This document shows positions 1-11,500 of a stretch of 64,000 bases of DNA, one piece after another. The notes beneath the pieces were generated by a model. That model searched no databases, was not told the DNA's origin, and saw only the letters and a program-made list of their open reading frames with translations. Position numbers and translations under genes: made by a program. This DNA is from Apricaphanius iberus (taxonomy: Eukaryota; Chordata; Actinopteri; Cyprinodontiformes; Aphaniidae): positions 1-64,000 of the forward strand of contig JAPXFQ010002078.1 in the NCBI GenBank assembly GCA_028564705.1, written 5' to 3'. Position 1 is the first letter of the stretch, and every line of letters starts with the position of its first letter.

Positions 1-17
1 CATAACTGTGTATATAG

Positions 18-91
18 TTGATGCTGCTAGAATGCTGATGCTGGAAGTGGCTAAGAATTCATCTTTGGTTAAGAACTCACCTTACATGGGT
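18..91 (+). repeat. 74-bp direct repeat, copy 1 (gypsy gag leader)
   Basis: This stretch recurs at 509-582 with only two or three substitutions, an offset of 491 bp. The second copy lies just after the gag start of the gypsy-like element, so this first copy appears to be gag leader sequence lying upstream of the LTR. That order suggests a tandem or recombined element whose left part is outside the window. Confidence 0.8.
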
Positions 92-94
92 ACG

Positions 95-1568
95 GTTTGT
101 AATAAGGCAAACCATTTTTAAATCTGTTCATATTTCATTGAGTTAAGAGTATTTTTATGGAAGATCATTCACCTTCCATCTGTTAGCATAGAGAATTGCT
201 GGTCAGTTGACTGATGGAAGAGGGGGGCCATTTAGCTATGCTGCTGAATCCTGCTTGTATCATCTAGTGTTTTTATATATCTATGCCTCATCCCCTCGAT
301 CTTCGACCCTTCCCTCATCCACTTATACCTGACTATCCGTGAATTATCAGTCTGTTTAGTTCTGTACTGATACTGGCTTGATGATCCTGGGATTCTTGTT
401 GTAATTTGAAATAGTTTGACATTAAATTAAACTTTTCTTTGTGCCTGGGTCCTCCACACAACTCGTGACAGACGGACCAACCAAATGGACCCAGTAACAG
501 AAGAAATATTGATGCTGCTAGAATGCTGATGCTGGAAGTGGCTAAGAATTAATCTTTGGTTAAGATCTCACCTTACATGGGTGTTACACTGGCGTTATAT
601 TGCCCCTGAGTTAGTCCAACGAGGTTCGTGTTGGGCTTCCCCTATTCTTCTCCAGTGGGACAACGATGCCCTCTTTGTTGTAATTACCATACCTCAGTGC
701 TACCCCTCACCATGTCTTCCGGGCCATAGAGCCTGCTCCTCATCAGAGTCTCCAAACACCGGTCCCGGCTCCAGTTATGGCTCCTCATTAAAATCTACAA
801 GCTCCAGTTGCAGATCCCTGTTGGACCCTCTAAATTCCTTAACCAACTCCTCAATTTCCAGTTCCTTAAGTTTCTATCCTGGTGCCACGATAGCCCCATG
901 TTTTAAATCCGGTACCAGTTCTTATGCCTCATGTTCCTGTCTCAGTGCCTCAAGTTCCTGTTCCCAATGTTACAATGCCCAGTTGTCTGTGCCTTCCAAG
1001 GTGATTGAGGCTGATCCACCCCAGCTCCCATTGTCTGTGCCTAATGAGGTGATCGAGACCGATCCTTAACAGCTCCAGTTTTTTCCACCTTCTGAGGTGT
1101 CTAGAGGCAATTCGTCCCAACTCCTTAGGTTTGATCTTGAGCCAGATTGTGAGATCCTTTTCCACAGATCTCAAACTCACCTTTGTGGATACCTTTGCCT
1201 TAAGCACCCAGTTTTTTACCTTAATGGGTTGTTTCATTGCAAACATCCGGCTCTGTTCTAAGCATCTTTCCAGCATCATGACCTGTATCTTTGCCGGTGT
1301 GCATAGCACGCATCTTGTGGGTTCTTTCAGCAGCACATTTTTTTTATGAGTTCCATCACCCAGAAGGGTGACTCCTCAAATTGCAAAAAGAGAGACTTTG
1401 GTCCTTTGAGACTTTTGGAACTAAGTTTGTTAAATATTTAGTTTTTTTGGAACTTTTAAACTATTTTTGTTTTGTACCCAGCTTCCTGGTCCCCTGCCTT
1501 TCATCCTTTTTTTTCCTTGCTTGTGTGTCAAGTGTCATACCTTAAAGAGGGGAGTAATGTCCAGATAT
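95..1568 (+). mobile_element. Gutted Ty3/gypsy-type LTR retrotransposon
   Basis: Seen: an LTR 3' end at about 430-470 (AT-rich, then gggtcctcc...gtgaca) is followed by a short untranslated stretch and an ATG at 485 opening with Met-Asp-Pro, the usual gag start of a common fish gypsy family. That frame stops within about 15 codons. The body is a low-complexity Ser/Pro-rich stretch (about 700-1000) like the 3' tail of these elements. A purine-rich tract (aaagaggggag, about 1544-1554) lies just before a TG at 1558, as expected for a polypurine tract and 3' LTR start. No protease, reverse transcriptase or integrase is present, so most of the internal region has been deleted. The right LTR is interrupted by LTR-A1 after 1572 and I cannot find its end. 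The open frame at 581-1069 shows no domain I recognise. Confidence 0.6.
509..582 (+). repeat. 74-bp direct repeat, copy 2 (gag leader)
   Basis: Near-identical to 18-91. It lies directly after the gag-like ATG at 485. Sequence on either side of the two copies is unrelated, so the duplicated unit is short and sharply bounded. Confidence 0.8.
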
Positions 1569-1572
1569 GTTT

Positions 1573-2422
1573 TGTTATCGGAAAATGAAAATATTTTTAA
1601 AAACAAAAGGATGAGAGAGATTCCTACAGATTTATGGAGGTTTTAATAAAGACTTGGTTGATCAAGCAAGGAGGAACAGCATTACATGGACCTGTGCAAA
1701 AACTGACCTGCTTCCCAACCACTAATACAGCCTTTTATAAATTCAGTCAACCTTACTACTATCAATATCATATCAGTAAACATTTCCCTTAGAGATAGGA
1801 TGAGAAGCTCGGTCATCCGGAGGGGGCTCAGAGTAGAGCCGCGGCTCCTCCACATCGAGAGGAGCCAGTTGAGGTGGCTCGGGCATCTGGTCAGGATGCC
1901 TCCTGGACGCCTCCCTGGTGAGGTGTCCTGAGCACGTCCCACCGGGAGGAGACCCAGGAGAAGACCCAGGACTCGCTGGAGGGATTATGTCTCCCAGCTG
2001 GCCTGGGAACGCCTCGGGATTCCTCCCGAGGAGCTGGCCCAAGTAGCAGGTCAGAGGGAGGTCTGGGTCTCTTTGCTTAGGCTACTGCCCCCGCGACCCG
2101 ACCCCGGATAAGCGGAAGGTGATGGATGGATGGATGGATGGAAACATTTCTTCAAAATGAGGACAGTAGACTTGCAGACGTCTTCGGATGATACAGAAGA
2201 CACAATCTTGTAAAATGTCAGGACGTCCAGTGTACAGAGAGTCGTCTCCATGGCAACACAGGATGTAGGAATTTAATACAATTAATTTGACCTGATTTAG
2301 TATCATACCGTGTCATATAATCAGAATAATCACTATGTCATAATGAAATGGCATACAGTACTGTCAGTTTGAATAATAATAATTAAGAATAATTTATTCT
2401 TAATATAAAATGTCCCGTAACA
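1573..2422 (-). mobile_element. Solo LTR, family LTR-A copy 1
   Basis: Starts TGTTATCGG and ends CCCGTAACA on the plus strand, with a perfect 4-bp target duplication gttt at 1569-1572 and 2423-2426. Related copies lie at 7608, 18810 and 39186. On the minus strand a TATA-like ttataaaagg (plus 1731-1740) lies mid-element, so the LTR is read on the minus strand. Without the inserted RTE (1787-2141 plus its duplication) the LTR is just under 500 bp. No internal region is attached, so this is a recombined solo LTR sitting inside the 3' LTR of the gypsy element. Confidence 0.8.
1787..2141 (+). mobile_element. 5'-truncated RTE/Rex3-like LINE fragment
   Basis: This 355-bp fragment has a perfect 9-bp target duplication (aaacatttc at 1778-1786 and 2142-2150) and ends in tandem gatg repeats, the tail typical of Rex3-type RTE elements. 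One frame (1794-2111) encodes the C-terminus of ORF2, including RWLGHLVRMPPGRLPGE and later RTRWRDYVSQLAWERLG, and ends at the taa at 2109-2111. It contains one internal stop. It is dead on arrival through 5' truncation, the usual outcome for RTE insertions. The intact duplication against a diverged host LTR makes it one of the younger events here. Confidence 0.85.
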
Positions 2423-2426
2423 GTTT

Positions 2427-2754
2427 TTATGCCTGTCAGCTATTAATTATGCTCCCTTCATGTCTCCAATATTTAGGGGTGGAGCTTTTAAAGAAATACT
2501 TCAAAAACTATTTTTATATTGACAGAGTCAGATTATACTAGTACGCTGCATTAGTATTGAAAGAGATCACTGACACAAGCTGCTTGGCCCACACTATTTT
2601 TGTTGAATGGAATTTTGTACTTTAACTGAGCAGTGCATCACTTTCGGGAAGCAGCGTTTGATTGGGAGATTATTCCATTACGCTGCATTATCGCAAAAGC
2701 CGTGTCTCAATAATATAAATAGTTTCCTAACAATGACCAACCGCTTTAAATACT
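2427..2754. other. AT-rich remainder, probably rest of gypsy 3' LTR
   Basis: The sequence just right of LTR-A1 continues the gypsy LTR that was interrupted at 1572. No LTR end or coding region is visible before the LINE at 2755. Confidence 0.3.
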
Positions 2755-3590
2755 TATCAGTCTGGTTTCCACGCTCATCACAGCACTGAGACTGTCCTCA
2801 TCAAAGTTTTCAATGATATTTGCATTAATACAGACTGTGATAGAACCACAGAGTTAGTTCTGTTGGACCTCAGTGCAGCGTTTGACACTGTAGATCACAA
2901 AATAATACTACTACTATGTACCGATCCAAGCACTAAATAAATGCATTGAGCAAATCATAACTTTCTCCATCTGAATAGAAACAAAACTAAGGTAGTTATT
3001 TTTTGACCGAAAGAGGAACGATCAAATGTCAGCACACAGCTGGGGTGTAATCAATCTATGTGTAATAATAGACTCAGACCTAAACCTTCAGGGTCACATA
3101 AAGACAAGGTCAGCGTTCTATCACTTGGATAACATTTCTAGGATTAAAAGACTAATGTTACAAAAGAACCTTGGAAAAACTCATCCATGCGTTCATCTTT
3201 AGTCGGATTGATTACTACAACAGTGTCCTCACAAGTCTACCTAAAAAGTCAATCAGAAAGTTGCTGCTGCTAGCATCCTCACTAGAACCAGGTAAGTAGA
3301 GCACATCAAACCCAGGTTTAAAGTCCTTTTACTGGCTCCCTGTAGCTCAGAGAATAGACTTCAAAATACTCCTACTGGTTTATAAATCACTAAATGGTTT
3401 AGCACCAAAGTATGTTGAAGACCTGTTATCACTATACCAACCCAGTAGACATGTCAGGTCCTCCAACTTTAGTTTACTAAAGACCCCTAGAATCAGAACC
3501 AAACATGGAGAAGCGTTCAGTTTCTATGCCCCACAAATCTGGAACAAAGTTCCTGATAGCTGCTAAATCGTTAGATTCTTTCAAATCAAA
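2755..3590 (+). pseudogene. LINE reverse transcriptase relic (L2/Rex1-like)
   Basis: Translating across frames gives the palm-domain signature LLDLSAAFDTVDH near 2853-2900, preceded by a SGFHAHHSTET-type stretch. The YADD segment is missing. The C-terminal part follows from about 3060, including HAFIFSRIDYYNSVL, YWLPVAQRIDFKILLL and KHGEAFSFYAPQIWNKVPDS up to a stop near 3570. Several frameshifts and stops break the frame and about 150 codons around the catalytic site are deleted. The ending differs from the L2 elements at 8.5 and 61.7 kb, so this is a different family. Confidence 0.75.
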
Positions 3591-3591
3591 G

Positions 3592-4622
3592 ATTAGAATA
3601 GAATAGAACAGAGTAATCCTTTAATTGTCCCACGAGGGGAAATTTGGTCATAACATCACCAAAAAAAACAGATGTACAAACAGTACAGGACACAGAACAG
3701 AAGCACGCATAATTTTTACATAAGAAAAAGAAAAAATATTTACATCATGTACAATAGTTATAAAAATAGCATACTGTACAGTTAAGGTAATTAGAATATT
3801 TAGGTCAGGAAGTACAGATTGTGCATTGAAATGTGCATTAAAAAGTAAACGTGCAATTTCCATTAAGTTATTATGTATAGTCTGTAAAAAATAATGTGCA
3901 GCTGTAGGGAGGAAGGACCTCCAGAAACACTCCGTCGTGCATCTAGGATGCAGCATTCTGTTACTGAAGGAGCTCTGCATTTCAGTAACATTTTCATGCA
4001 TGGGGGAGACGCTTTCCATTAGAGATGTTATTTTGGCCAGAGTCCTTCTGTTTCCCACCACCTGCAGTGGATCCAGGGTGCATCCTAGAACAGAGCTGGC
4101 TTTCCTTATGAGTTTATCTAACCTCTTCCCCCCAGCTTTCAATAAACTGCTGCTCCAACATTCAACACTGTAGAAAATGACAGAAGCCACCACAGAGTCA
4201 TAGAAAGTTTTTAACAGCGCTCCCTGGATTCCAAATGACCTCAGCCTCCTCAGCAGGTAGAGTCTAATCTGATCCTTCCTGTAGAGAGCATTAGTGTTGT
4301 GGCTCCAGTCTAGTTTATTATTCAGGTGAACACCCAGGTACTTAATTAGAGTCCAATATCCACTCCCTGGATGTTCACCGGTGTCAGTGTGGTGGGTCTG
4401 CGTGTCCGGAGGTCCACCACTAACTCCTTGATTTTTCCAGCGTTGAACAGCAGGTGGTTTTGCTGGCAGCAAGTCCAGAGTCCACTGTCTGTACTCTGAG
4501 CCGTCCTCACTTGTGATGAGTCCAACTATGGCAGAGTCATCAGAGAACTTCTGTAGGTGGCATCGTGTGTAGTTGATGGAGAAGTCTACAGTGTAGAGGG
4601 TGAAGAGGAACGGTGCCAGCAG
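3592..4622 (-). pseudogene. LINE 3' part: RT C-terminus and 3' tail
   Basis: On the minus strand an FSDDSAIVGLI segment (a variant of the FADD box) near 4520-4550 is followed, after a frameshift, by IKYLGVHLNNKLDWSHNTNALY, the thumb and C-terminal region up to about 3900, and a UTR ending in a short (ttcta)n tail at about 3592-3620. The tail lies at the low coordinate, which fixes the minus orientation. The 5' part, including endonuclease and most of the RT, is absent. A similar family occurs at 52.9-53.3 kb. It abuts the plus-strand LINE at 2755-3590 almost tail to tail. Confidence 0.75.
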
Positions 4623-5086
4623 TTTCCAAACCTATTAAAATATATATTAATTTAGTAATTTTGACTTAAATGACTTCATTAATAATTACTTGAAGCAATT
4701 ATCCATAGTTATTCATAGCAAAAACAAGCCCATTGTTGCACAACACATATTTTTTCCATATTCTTTGACATTACTAACAAAATATGCCAACAATCCTGAA
4801 ACATAACTTAAACTTACACTTTAAACATCTCAGAAGTTCACCATGAAGCTAAATGCAACCTAATGCAGAACTAAACTCAATTAGAATAAATTTAGTGTGG
4901 TGTTTTTATGACTACTGATATAGCTTCATAGTATTATTTATTGCATCTATTTTAGTTTGTCACAACATCAAGCAATGCTCCCAGCGTATGAACTTTCACA
5001 CATGTGCTTTGAAGCTTGCAGCGCTTGCTTTTGAGCAAACAAGAGCGCGTGGGCAGGGCTTCATCTGATGCCCGAGGTTCTGAACT
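4623..5086. other. AT-rich spacer, no gene seen
   Basis: No protein motif is seen. The last 100 bp (from about 4975) may be the left flank of the Harbinger element, since a weak resemblance to its right side (about 5700-5745) can be made out, but no clean terminal repeat could be fixed. Confidence 0.3.
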
Positions 5087-5395
5087 ATGGCGGATCGTAT
5101 TGAGAGAGTGGCTTAGCTTTATTTGCTATATAAAGCTAGACAACGTCGACATTGGGTGCAGCAGCGCTGTTTGCGGATACACAGCATTCTTATGATGCGT
5201 TATGAGTTTGGGGACTTTAACCATTTGCTCCCGGAGCTGCATATGGATGAGGTTCGCTTTCAGCGGTACTTCCGTCTGTCCCGCGCCCAATTTTATGACA
5301 TCTTAGGCTGCATCAGAGTAAAAATCTCCAACCATGACACCAGTTACAGGTGCTTTATTCCTCCTGAGGCGCGCCTGTCCATTTGTCTTCTGTAA
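5087..5395 (+). pseudogene. PIF/Harbinger transposase exon 1 (broken)
   Basis: The frame from the ATG at 5087 reads MADRIERVA, hits a tag stop at 5114-5116, then continues in the same frame for 90 codons with the N-terminal signature of HARBI1-like transposases: LLPELHMDEVRFQRYFRLSR, DTSYR and IPPEARLSICLL. In intact relatives this helical DNA-binding segment precedes the DDE nuclease. The frame ends exactly at a consensus splice donor (gtaagt, from 5393), so this is a first exon. The DDE exon is absent: the next 400 bp hold only a degenerate GC-richer end region. The stop and missing catalytic exon mark it as a remnant. A separate Harbinger Myb-like remnant lies at 16.9 kb. Confidence 0.75.
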
Positions 5396-6395
5396 GTATT
5401 ATTTCTGAATTTTGAAATCTGCGTTTTTTGAAAATGTTTTTCTTGCTCCCGCTTGATTCAAAATACGTGTAGTGACATTACTCCAGTGAGACGCTCTGAT
5501 TGGTTGGCGCACTGCATCAAGTGCATCAAGTCTGTTCAGCTAGCTAAACTTGAGCTACCCGAACTTCTGCATTACTTGCGTTTGCTACGTTGCCGCTTGC
5601 AACGCAAGTAATGCTTGAAAAGTTGACAGAGCCAACGCACCGCAGAGACTCTGAGGTACCTCTGACGTATTCGACCATAGACTTTACATGTAATCTTGCC
5701 ATAATTGACGCTGGCGTTTGGGGCGGTGTGAACGTAGCATAAGAGCTGTACTCTGTTACAGCATGGACAGCTTTTGGGAAAATCCCTTTTCATCAACTAG
5801 GAATTCCCCTGACTTGTGTTTTTAAGTGCTGGTTCGGGCCGTCTTTCTTTTTCTACTGCACCTACATGTACAAGTGCATTCTGAACTGACAGGGCCAGCA
5901 CAAAACTGAATACGAACACATGCAGGCTTACATTACACCTGTATTAAATAGTAGAGGTGTAGACTCAAGTCGTATGACTTGAAGTCTTTTCAATAATTTT
6001 GTGACCGTAGAGATGACTTAATGAAATGTTCAAAGATTTTGACTTAACTTGGACTTTTACAGCAATGACTTGTGATTTAAAATGGACCATCCCTGCCAAA
6101 TTTGACAATAAATAAATAAATATGGAAATAAATAAATGTGGAAATAAAATAGAAAATAAATAAACAAACAAATGATGTGGAAATAAATGTTAAATGTACA
6201 CTATTAAATTGTACATTTATTTATTTACACATTTCCAGATCTATTAATTTTCAAAAGTGTATTCTAATAAGAGTGGCGTGTCTAACACTAGCCTAAAGGC
6301 TGATTGTCTAGCTCTAAGACTCTGTAAGTTCACACAAAACTGCTGAGGAGTGCTAGCTTGGGGTGGCTGTCCTCTGTGTCTATCAAAGAGTTTAG
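5396..6395. other. Harbinger flank, then low-complexity AT-rich DNA
   Basis: 5400-5745 is probably residual Harbinger 3' sequence. 5950-6100 resembles a common fish dispersed repeat built on 'gacttg' motifs. 6108-6225 is (aaat)n-like low complexity. No gene seen. Confidence 0.4.
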
Positions 6396-6403
6396 ATACT
6401 CTG

Positions 6404-6832
6404 CAGTGGCGTGTCCGGAATTTTTTTTCAATGTTGGCACAGAAGGGGCAGCTAGATCTGCTGGGGTGGCACCTGTAAATCAAGGATCCGCGGTAAAAAA
6501 AAAATGAAATGTATGACCCGCGCCTTCTTTCTGATGAATGTTTTAAAACAACACAGTTATTTTTCCCTCTTGTAAAACAATTGCCGAAACTAAATGTATT
6601 CCAAAGCATTGAACTACAGCATCAGACAACTTGCAAAAGTCAGCACAAATGTACTATGCCAAATGTCCTCTTTAATAATATCAAAATTGTAACATTCATA
6701 AACCTTCATATGAAAAAAAAAACAAGCTTATGACCTCATTCAGAACACCACAGGGGGTGTGTACCTGGGGTGGCCTATTGGATTCTAGGTGTGGCAAGTG
6801 CCACCCCAGGCCACACCGTAGACACGCCACTG
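6404..6832. mobile_element. hAT-type MITE (429 bp)
   Basis: The ends are cagtggcgtgtc and gacacgccactg, perfect 12-bp inverted repeats, flanked by an 8-bp duplication with one or two differences (atactctg at 6396-6403, atactcag at 6833-6840). 8-bp duplications and CAG..CTG ends are typical of hAT. No transposase is encoded; the open frames are incidental. Confidence 0.85.
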
Positions 6833-6840
6833 ATACTCAG

Positions 6841-7607
6841 CCACTGGAATTTCACTGTAAGATAAATGCTGGTTCAACACCAGACCTGTCCTTGATAAGA
6901 AGGTCTCCTACAAAAAACAGACGAAAATGGGGGTGCCTTAAGTGGTGAGGTGCTGGGGCGCAGGGTTAACAAGTGAAGCTAAACCTCCAGAAACTAGAGG
7001 GGTAGCCCCCAGTAGCACATAACAACTGAGCACTCCGTCTGTCTTCACATTATGTTATTGACAACAGTTCATAACCACCTGTACATGTCTCATTTTGAAT
7101 TAACTACTCTGGTCTGTGGTCAAGGGAGCTGACACTTGCAAAAAAACAGTCAAGCCAGCAGAAGCTAGTGCTCTTCTAAAGATTATCTTCGCACATACAC
7201 GCTGCATTACGGTAACAGAGAATTAGAGCAGCATTGTAGGTAAGAATAGTTAAATGAAGAGGAAGTGGGTTTAACCATAAAAATGTTTATTTATGACCTA
7301 CCTACTACTTTCCCATACTATTTTCAGAATGAATCTACTATTATTGTAAATTTTTGGAAAAATATGAAGTAAAATACCTCATAATTTATTTCTCAAAAAC
7401 GCTAAAAGGTGTTGCAAGGATCTGTGGGTCGTCTTAGGAGGAAACGGTGAACAGGAAACCGGGGAGTTGAGTCTGAACTGCAAGAGGAGTAGGTATTGAG
7501 GTTAAAAGGTTGAGGCTCGGAAGATATGAAGATGGAAATAGGATTCTTACTTGTAGTTTGAATTGTTGCTTGGAGGAAGGTAGTAGTAAACTGAGGTCTG
7601 CGGACGG
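6841..7607. other. Spacer with dispersed repeat R copy 1
   Basis: 7148-7400 matches 53455-53790 in the same orientation (shared cagtcaagccagc, cgcacatacac..gcattacggtaa, taaccataaaaat). The rest has no recognisable gene. 7420-7607 resembles sequence left of LTR-A3 at 18790 (a short tgttgc..ggaggaagg match), possibly internal sequence of the LTR-A element. Confidence 0.4.
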
Positions 7608-7765
7608 TGTTATGGATTTTCTTAAATAAAAGGGATGAGAGAGATTTCCTTCAGTAGTTTTCTGAGAATTTCACAGACTTGTTGATCAAACAAGGAGGAC
7701 AGCATTACACAAAAACATATGCATACAGTACTGACCTGCCTTCTAACATCTGACACAGGATTCTT
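7608..7765 (-). mobile_element. LTR-A copy 2, truncated
   Basis: The stretch tgttatgg..taaataaa..gatgagagagat..tcct..ttgatcaa.caaggagga.agcattac matches the start of LTR-A copies 1, 3 and 4. It breaks off around 7760, before the TATA-like motif, so only the 3' third of the LTR (minus-strand sense) is left. Confidence 0.65.
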
Positions 7766-7799
7766 ACTAGGACTAGTTGTTAAAGATCCCTAACTTTCA

Positions 7800-8527
7800 G
7801 CACGACAATTGAATGGAGATGTAATCTGGGGTGGGGTGAAATTTGGCACAGATTGTGTGGTGCCACCAACGCGACACATCTTACGTTGTCCGCCCAGACT
7901 TCCTTGGGTGTTTTGGCCACTTATCATAAGACACCCTCTGCTGGGGTTGGCCCACTACGGGTTCATCAGATCAGGGGGGGTAGCACTACATGATTATTTG
8001 GCACCACATGATCATTTGGCAGCCCATGTTGCATCCCTACGTTTCAGCCAGAGCCAGTGACTGCTCCATTCTGCTACAGTGGCAAGTTCTTTGACCGCCC
8101 TCTGTTGGGCCTGCCCTCGGATCCCTACTTCCTTCAAGAGCCTTGTGGTGAAACTGGCTTAAAAAAAATCTCTGAATCCCAGCTCCAGTGGCCCCACCTT
8201 CACATTACAGCCCTGCTCCTCTGCTTCAGCTTCTAAATTGGCATACCGCAGCCTCTCTCACTCGAATGCCTTGTCGATGGAATCCTCCCATGGGACAGTC
8301 ATCTCAATGATGAAGACACGGCGGCAGGACTTGGACCAGAGGACAAGCTCTGGGCGTAGGTTGGTTGCTGCAATTTCGGATGGGAAGGTGAGCATCTGGC
8401 AGAGGTCTACCTGCATTTCTCAATCCTGGGCTGCGTTCAATGGGCCAGAGTCTGGAATTGATGGCGTGGTCTGCTGTTTTTCCCTTTCCCGCAAGAAGGT
8501 TTTATTCTCTGTGGAATAGAAGTCTGG
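7800..8527 (-). pseudogene. R2-type LINE, restriction-like endonuclease domain
   Basis: Minus-strand translation gives a PD-(D/E)XK-like core: RPELVLWSKSCRRVFIIE, then MTVPWEDSIDKAFE and ERLRYANLEAEAEEQG, followed by a C-terminal tail ending SSHWLWLKR. In elements with a restriction-like endonuclease (R2, NeSL, Hero) this domain lies C-terminal to the RT and to a CCHC finger. That finger lies in the same orientation at 11687-12004, and the L2 LINE at 8533-11690 sits exactly between the two. Three in-frame stops show it is dead. I infer one ancestral gene split by the L2 insertion. Exact clade is unsure. Confidence 0.65.
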
Positions 8528-8532
8528 GCATT

Positions 8533-11500
8533 TAATTAAATTCAGTTCAATTCAGTTTATTTATATAGCACATTTTCACAAAAAATGTCATCTCAAGGCA
8601 CTTTACAAGAAAAGTTATTACAATACAATGTTTAATCTAGGAATTAGAGAACCACAGAAGATTGTGTTGACACTTCTCAGCAATCCCTCACACTGAGCAA
8701 GCATGAAGCGACAGGGGAGAGGAAAAACTCCCTTTTAACAGGAAGAAACCTCCAGCAGAACCAGGCTCAGCATAAGAGGTCATCTGCTGAGACCGTCTGG
8801 GGTTTGGAGAAGGTAGCAGGACACAGAAAGAGAAACAGAACTAATGCAAACAGAAGTTGGTAGCAGGACGTGGAGAACGTTCCTCCACTGGAATGCCATC
8901 TTGGTCAGGGTTGTCAAGCAGGGTGGGTCAGGAGTACCTACTGTAGGAAGAGACTAAGAGAAAATAGGTTAGTGCTTGAATTGACAGCTCATCATGCAGT
9001 TGGGGAGAAGTAGGAGAGAAAGTAGGAACTGACACAAATAATGTCCTCCAACAGCCTAGCCTAAAGCAGCATAGCTACTAACATTAACCTGTCTCCTAGC
9101 TACTAGGAGACCTAGCTACTAACACTCTCTACCTGGCTTACATTAATCTATCTCTATCTAGCTACTCTACCTCTTCCTATCTCTTCCTAGCTTTTGACTA
9201 CCTGACTACTAACATTAACCTGTCTCTTCCTAGCTACCTTTCTAACCTGTCTCTAACTACCTATTAACATATCTCTAACTGTAAGCTTTGTCAAAGAGGA
9301 AAAAGTTTTAAGCCTAGTTTCAAAGATAGACAAGTTGTCTGCTTCACGAACCAAACCTGCGAGCTGGTTTCATAGGAAGGGAGCCTGGTAACCGAAAGAT
9401 CTGCCACCCACTCTACTTTTAGAAATCCTAGGAACTACCAGTAAACCTGCAGTCTGAGAGCGAAGGGCTCTGTTAGGAACATATGGAACAATCAGGGCCT
9501 CTTATGTATGATGGAGCTTGATTATTAAGAGCTTTATATGTCAGAAGGAAGATCTTGAATTCTAATCAAGATTTTACTGGGAGCCAGTGAAGAGAAGCTA
9601 AAACAGGGGAAATGTGATATCTTATTCTGTTAATCATTAGAACCCTTGCAGCAGCATTTTGGACTAACTGAAGACTTTTAATTGTATTCTGTAGACTACC
9701 TGATAACAAAGAGTTACAGTAATCCAGCTTCGAAGTAAGAAAGGCATGGACTAGTTTTTCAGCATCACTCCTGGACAGGATGGTTCTAATTTTTGCAATA
9801 TTCCTAAAGTGAAAAAAGGAATAGAGACTTCTTTAATGTGAGATCTAAATGACATATCTTCGTCAAAAATAACACAGAGGTTCTTTGCTTTATTACTGGA
9901 GGCTTATTTAATGCTGTCCGGGTGATGGGGTTGACTAAGTAGTTTCTTTTTCAGAGCTTCTGGTCTAAAGATTGCAACTTCTGTTTGATCAGAATTCAGA
10001 AGCAAGAAGTTTAGAGTCGTCCAAGTTTTTATGTCTTCCAGACATGCCTGTAGTCTACCTAACTGATTGGATTCATCAGGATTTATGGATATATATATAT
10101 AGCTGTGTATCATCTGCATAAGTATGGAATTTTATCCCATGCTGCCTAATGATTTTACCAATAGGAAGCATATATATAGTAAAAAGGATCGGCCCAAGCA
10201 CCGAACCCTGTGGTACTCCGCAAGTAACCATTGAGGCCGAGGAAGATCTATTGTTTACCTGAACAAACTGAAATCTTTTGGACAAATAAGATTTAAACCA
10301 CTCTTGTGCTGTTCCTATTATACCGACACTTTGAAGCCTTTCTATGAGAATATTGTGATCAACAGTGTCAAAGGCAGCACTGAGATCTAACAGGACCAGA
10401 ATGGTCACCAGTCCATTGTCTGAGGCTCTAAGAATATCATTAGTAAGATTCACCAAAGCTGTTTCAGTGCTGTGATGATCTCTAAAGCCTGACTGAAACT
10501 TCTCAAACAGCTCATTATTGTTTAAATGCTCACACATCTGATGTGCAACTATTTTCTCAAGAATTTTAGATAAGAAGGGAAGATTAGATATCGGTCTATA
10601 GTTAATTAAGTCGTTTTGATCAAGAGATGGTTTCTTAAGTAGAGGTTTAATTACAGCTATCTTAAACTCCTGTGGTACATATCCATTTACTAAGGATAGA
10701 TTCATAATATCTAAAATTGGAGAAGCAATCAAAGGGAAAACCTCTTTTAAAAGTTTAGTTGGGACTGGATCTAACATGCAAGCTGAACGTTTTGATGAAG
10801 CTAATAATTTTAGTAGATCTGAAAGTTCAGCTGCATTAAAGCAGTTCAAGCATATATTAGTTTCAATCATTTTTGATGCTGCCTCATTAACTAAGGAAGA
10901 AGCAAGCATATTGGGAAGGTTCCCATTTATCTTATTTTATTTATAAAAAATTTCATGAAGTCGTCACTACTAAAAGCTGGGGGAATGGTTGGCTCGACAT
11001 AGCTATGATCCTGTGTGGGTTTGGCAACTGTATTAAAAAGAAACCTAGGATTATTTTTATTCTCCTTGATTAAAGATGAAAAATATGCTGTTCTGGCAGT
11101 TCGAATGCTCTTTTTCTATAGAAATAGACTATTTTTCCACACTAAATAAGAATCCTGTAAATGCATGGAGCGCCATTTTCTCTCTAGTTTTCGAACATTC
11201 TGCTTTAGGGTACGTAGCTCTAAATTAAACCAGGGAGCTAATCTTCTATGGCTAGCCACCTTCCTTCTCAAGGGGGAAACTTTGTCTATTGCCAGACGCA
11301 GGGAATGTCAAAGTTGTCAAGTTGTGAGGGGTCAGGAGTTAAATCACTGTTTTCTGTTGTTTTTTTATATACTGAGGAAATTAAAGTTGGAAGAGCTTCT
11401 TTGTCTGATAACGTTCTAGTATAATGAAGTTTTCTTTGAGGTTTGAAATGGTCAGGATAGGGTTACAGTATGTGGAAGACTGTTATTTCTTCACAGTCAA

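Noticed and set aside
581..1069. 162-codon open frame
   Set aside because: Ser/Pro low complexity within the gutted gypsy body, with no domain and no ATG-context support. Treated as part of the element and not as a gene.
1682..2042. Two overlapping minus-strand open frames
   Set aside because: Shadows of the GC-rich RTE fragment, whose true coding strand is plus.
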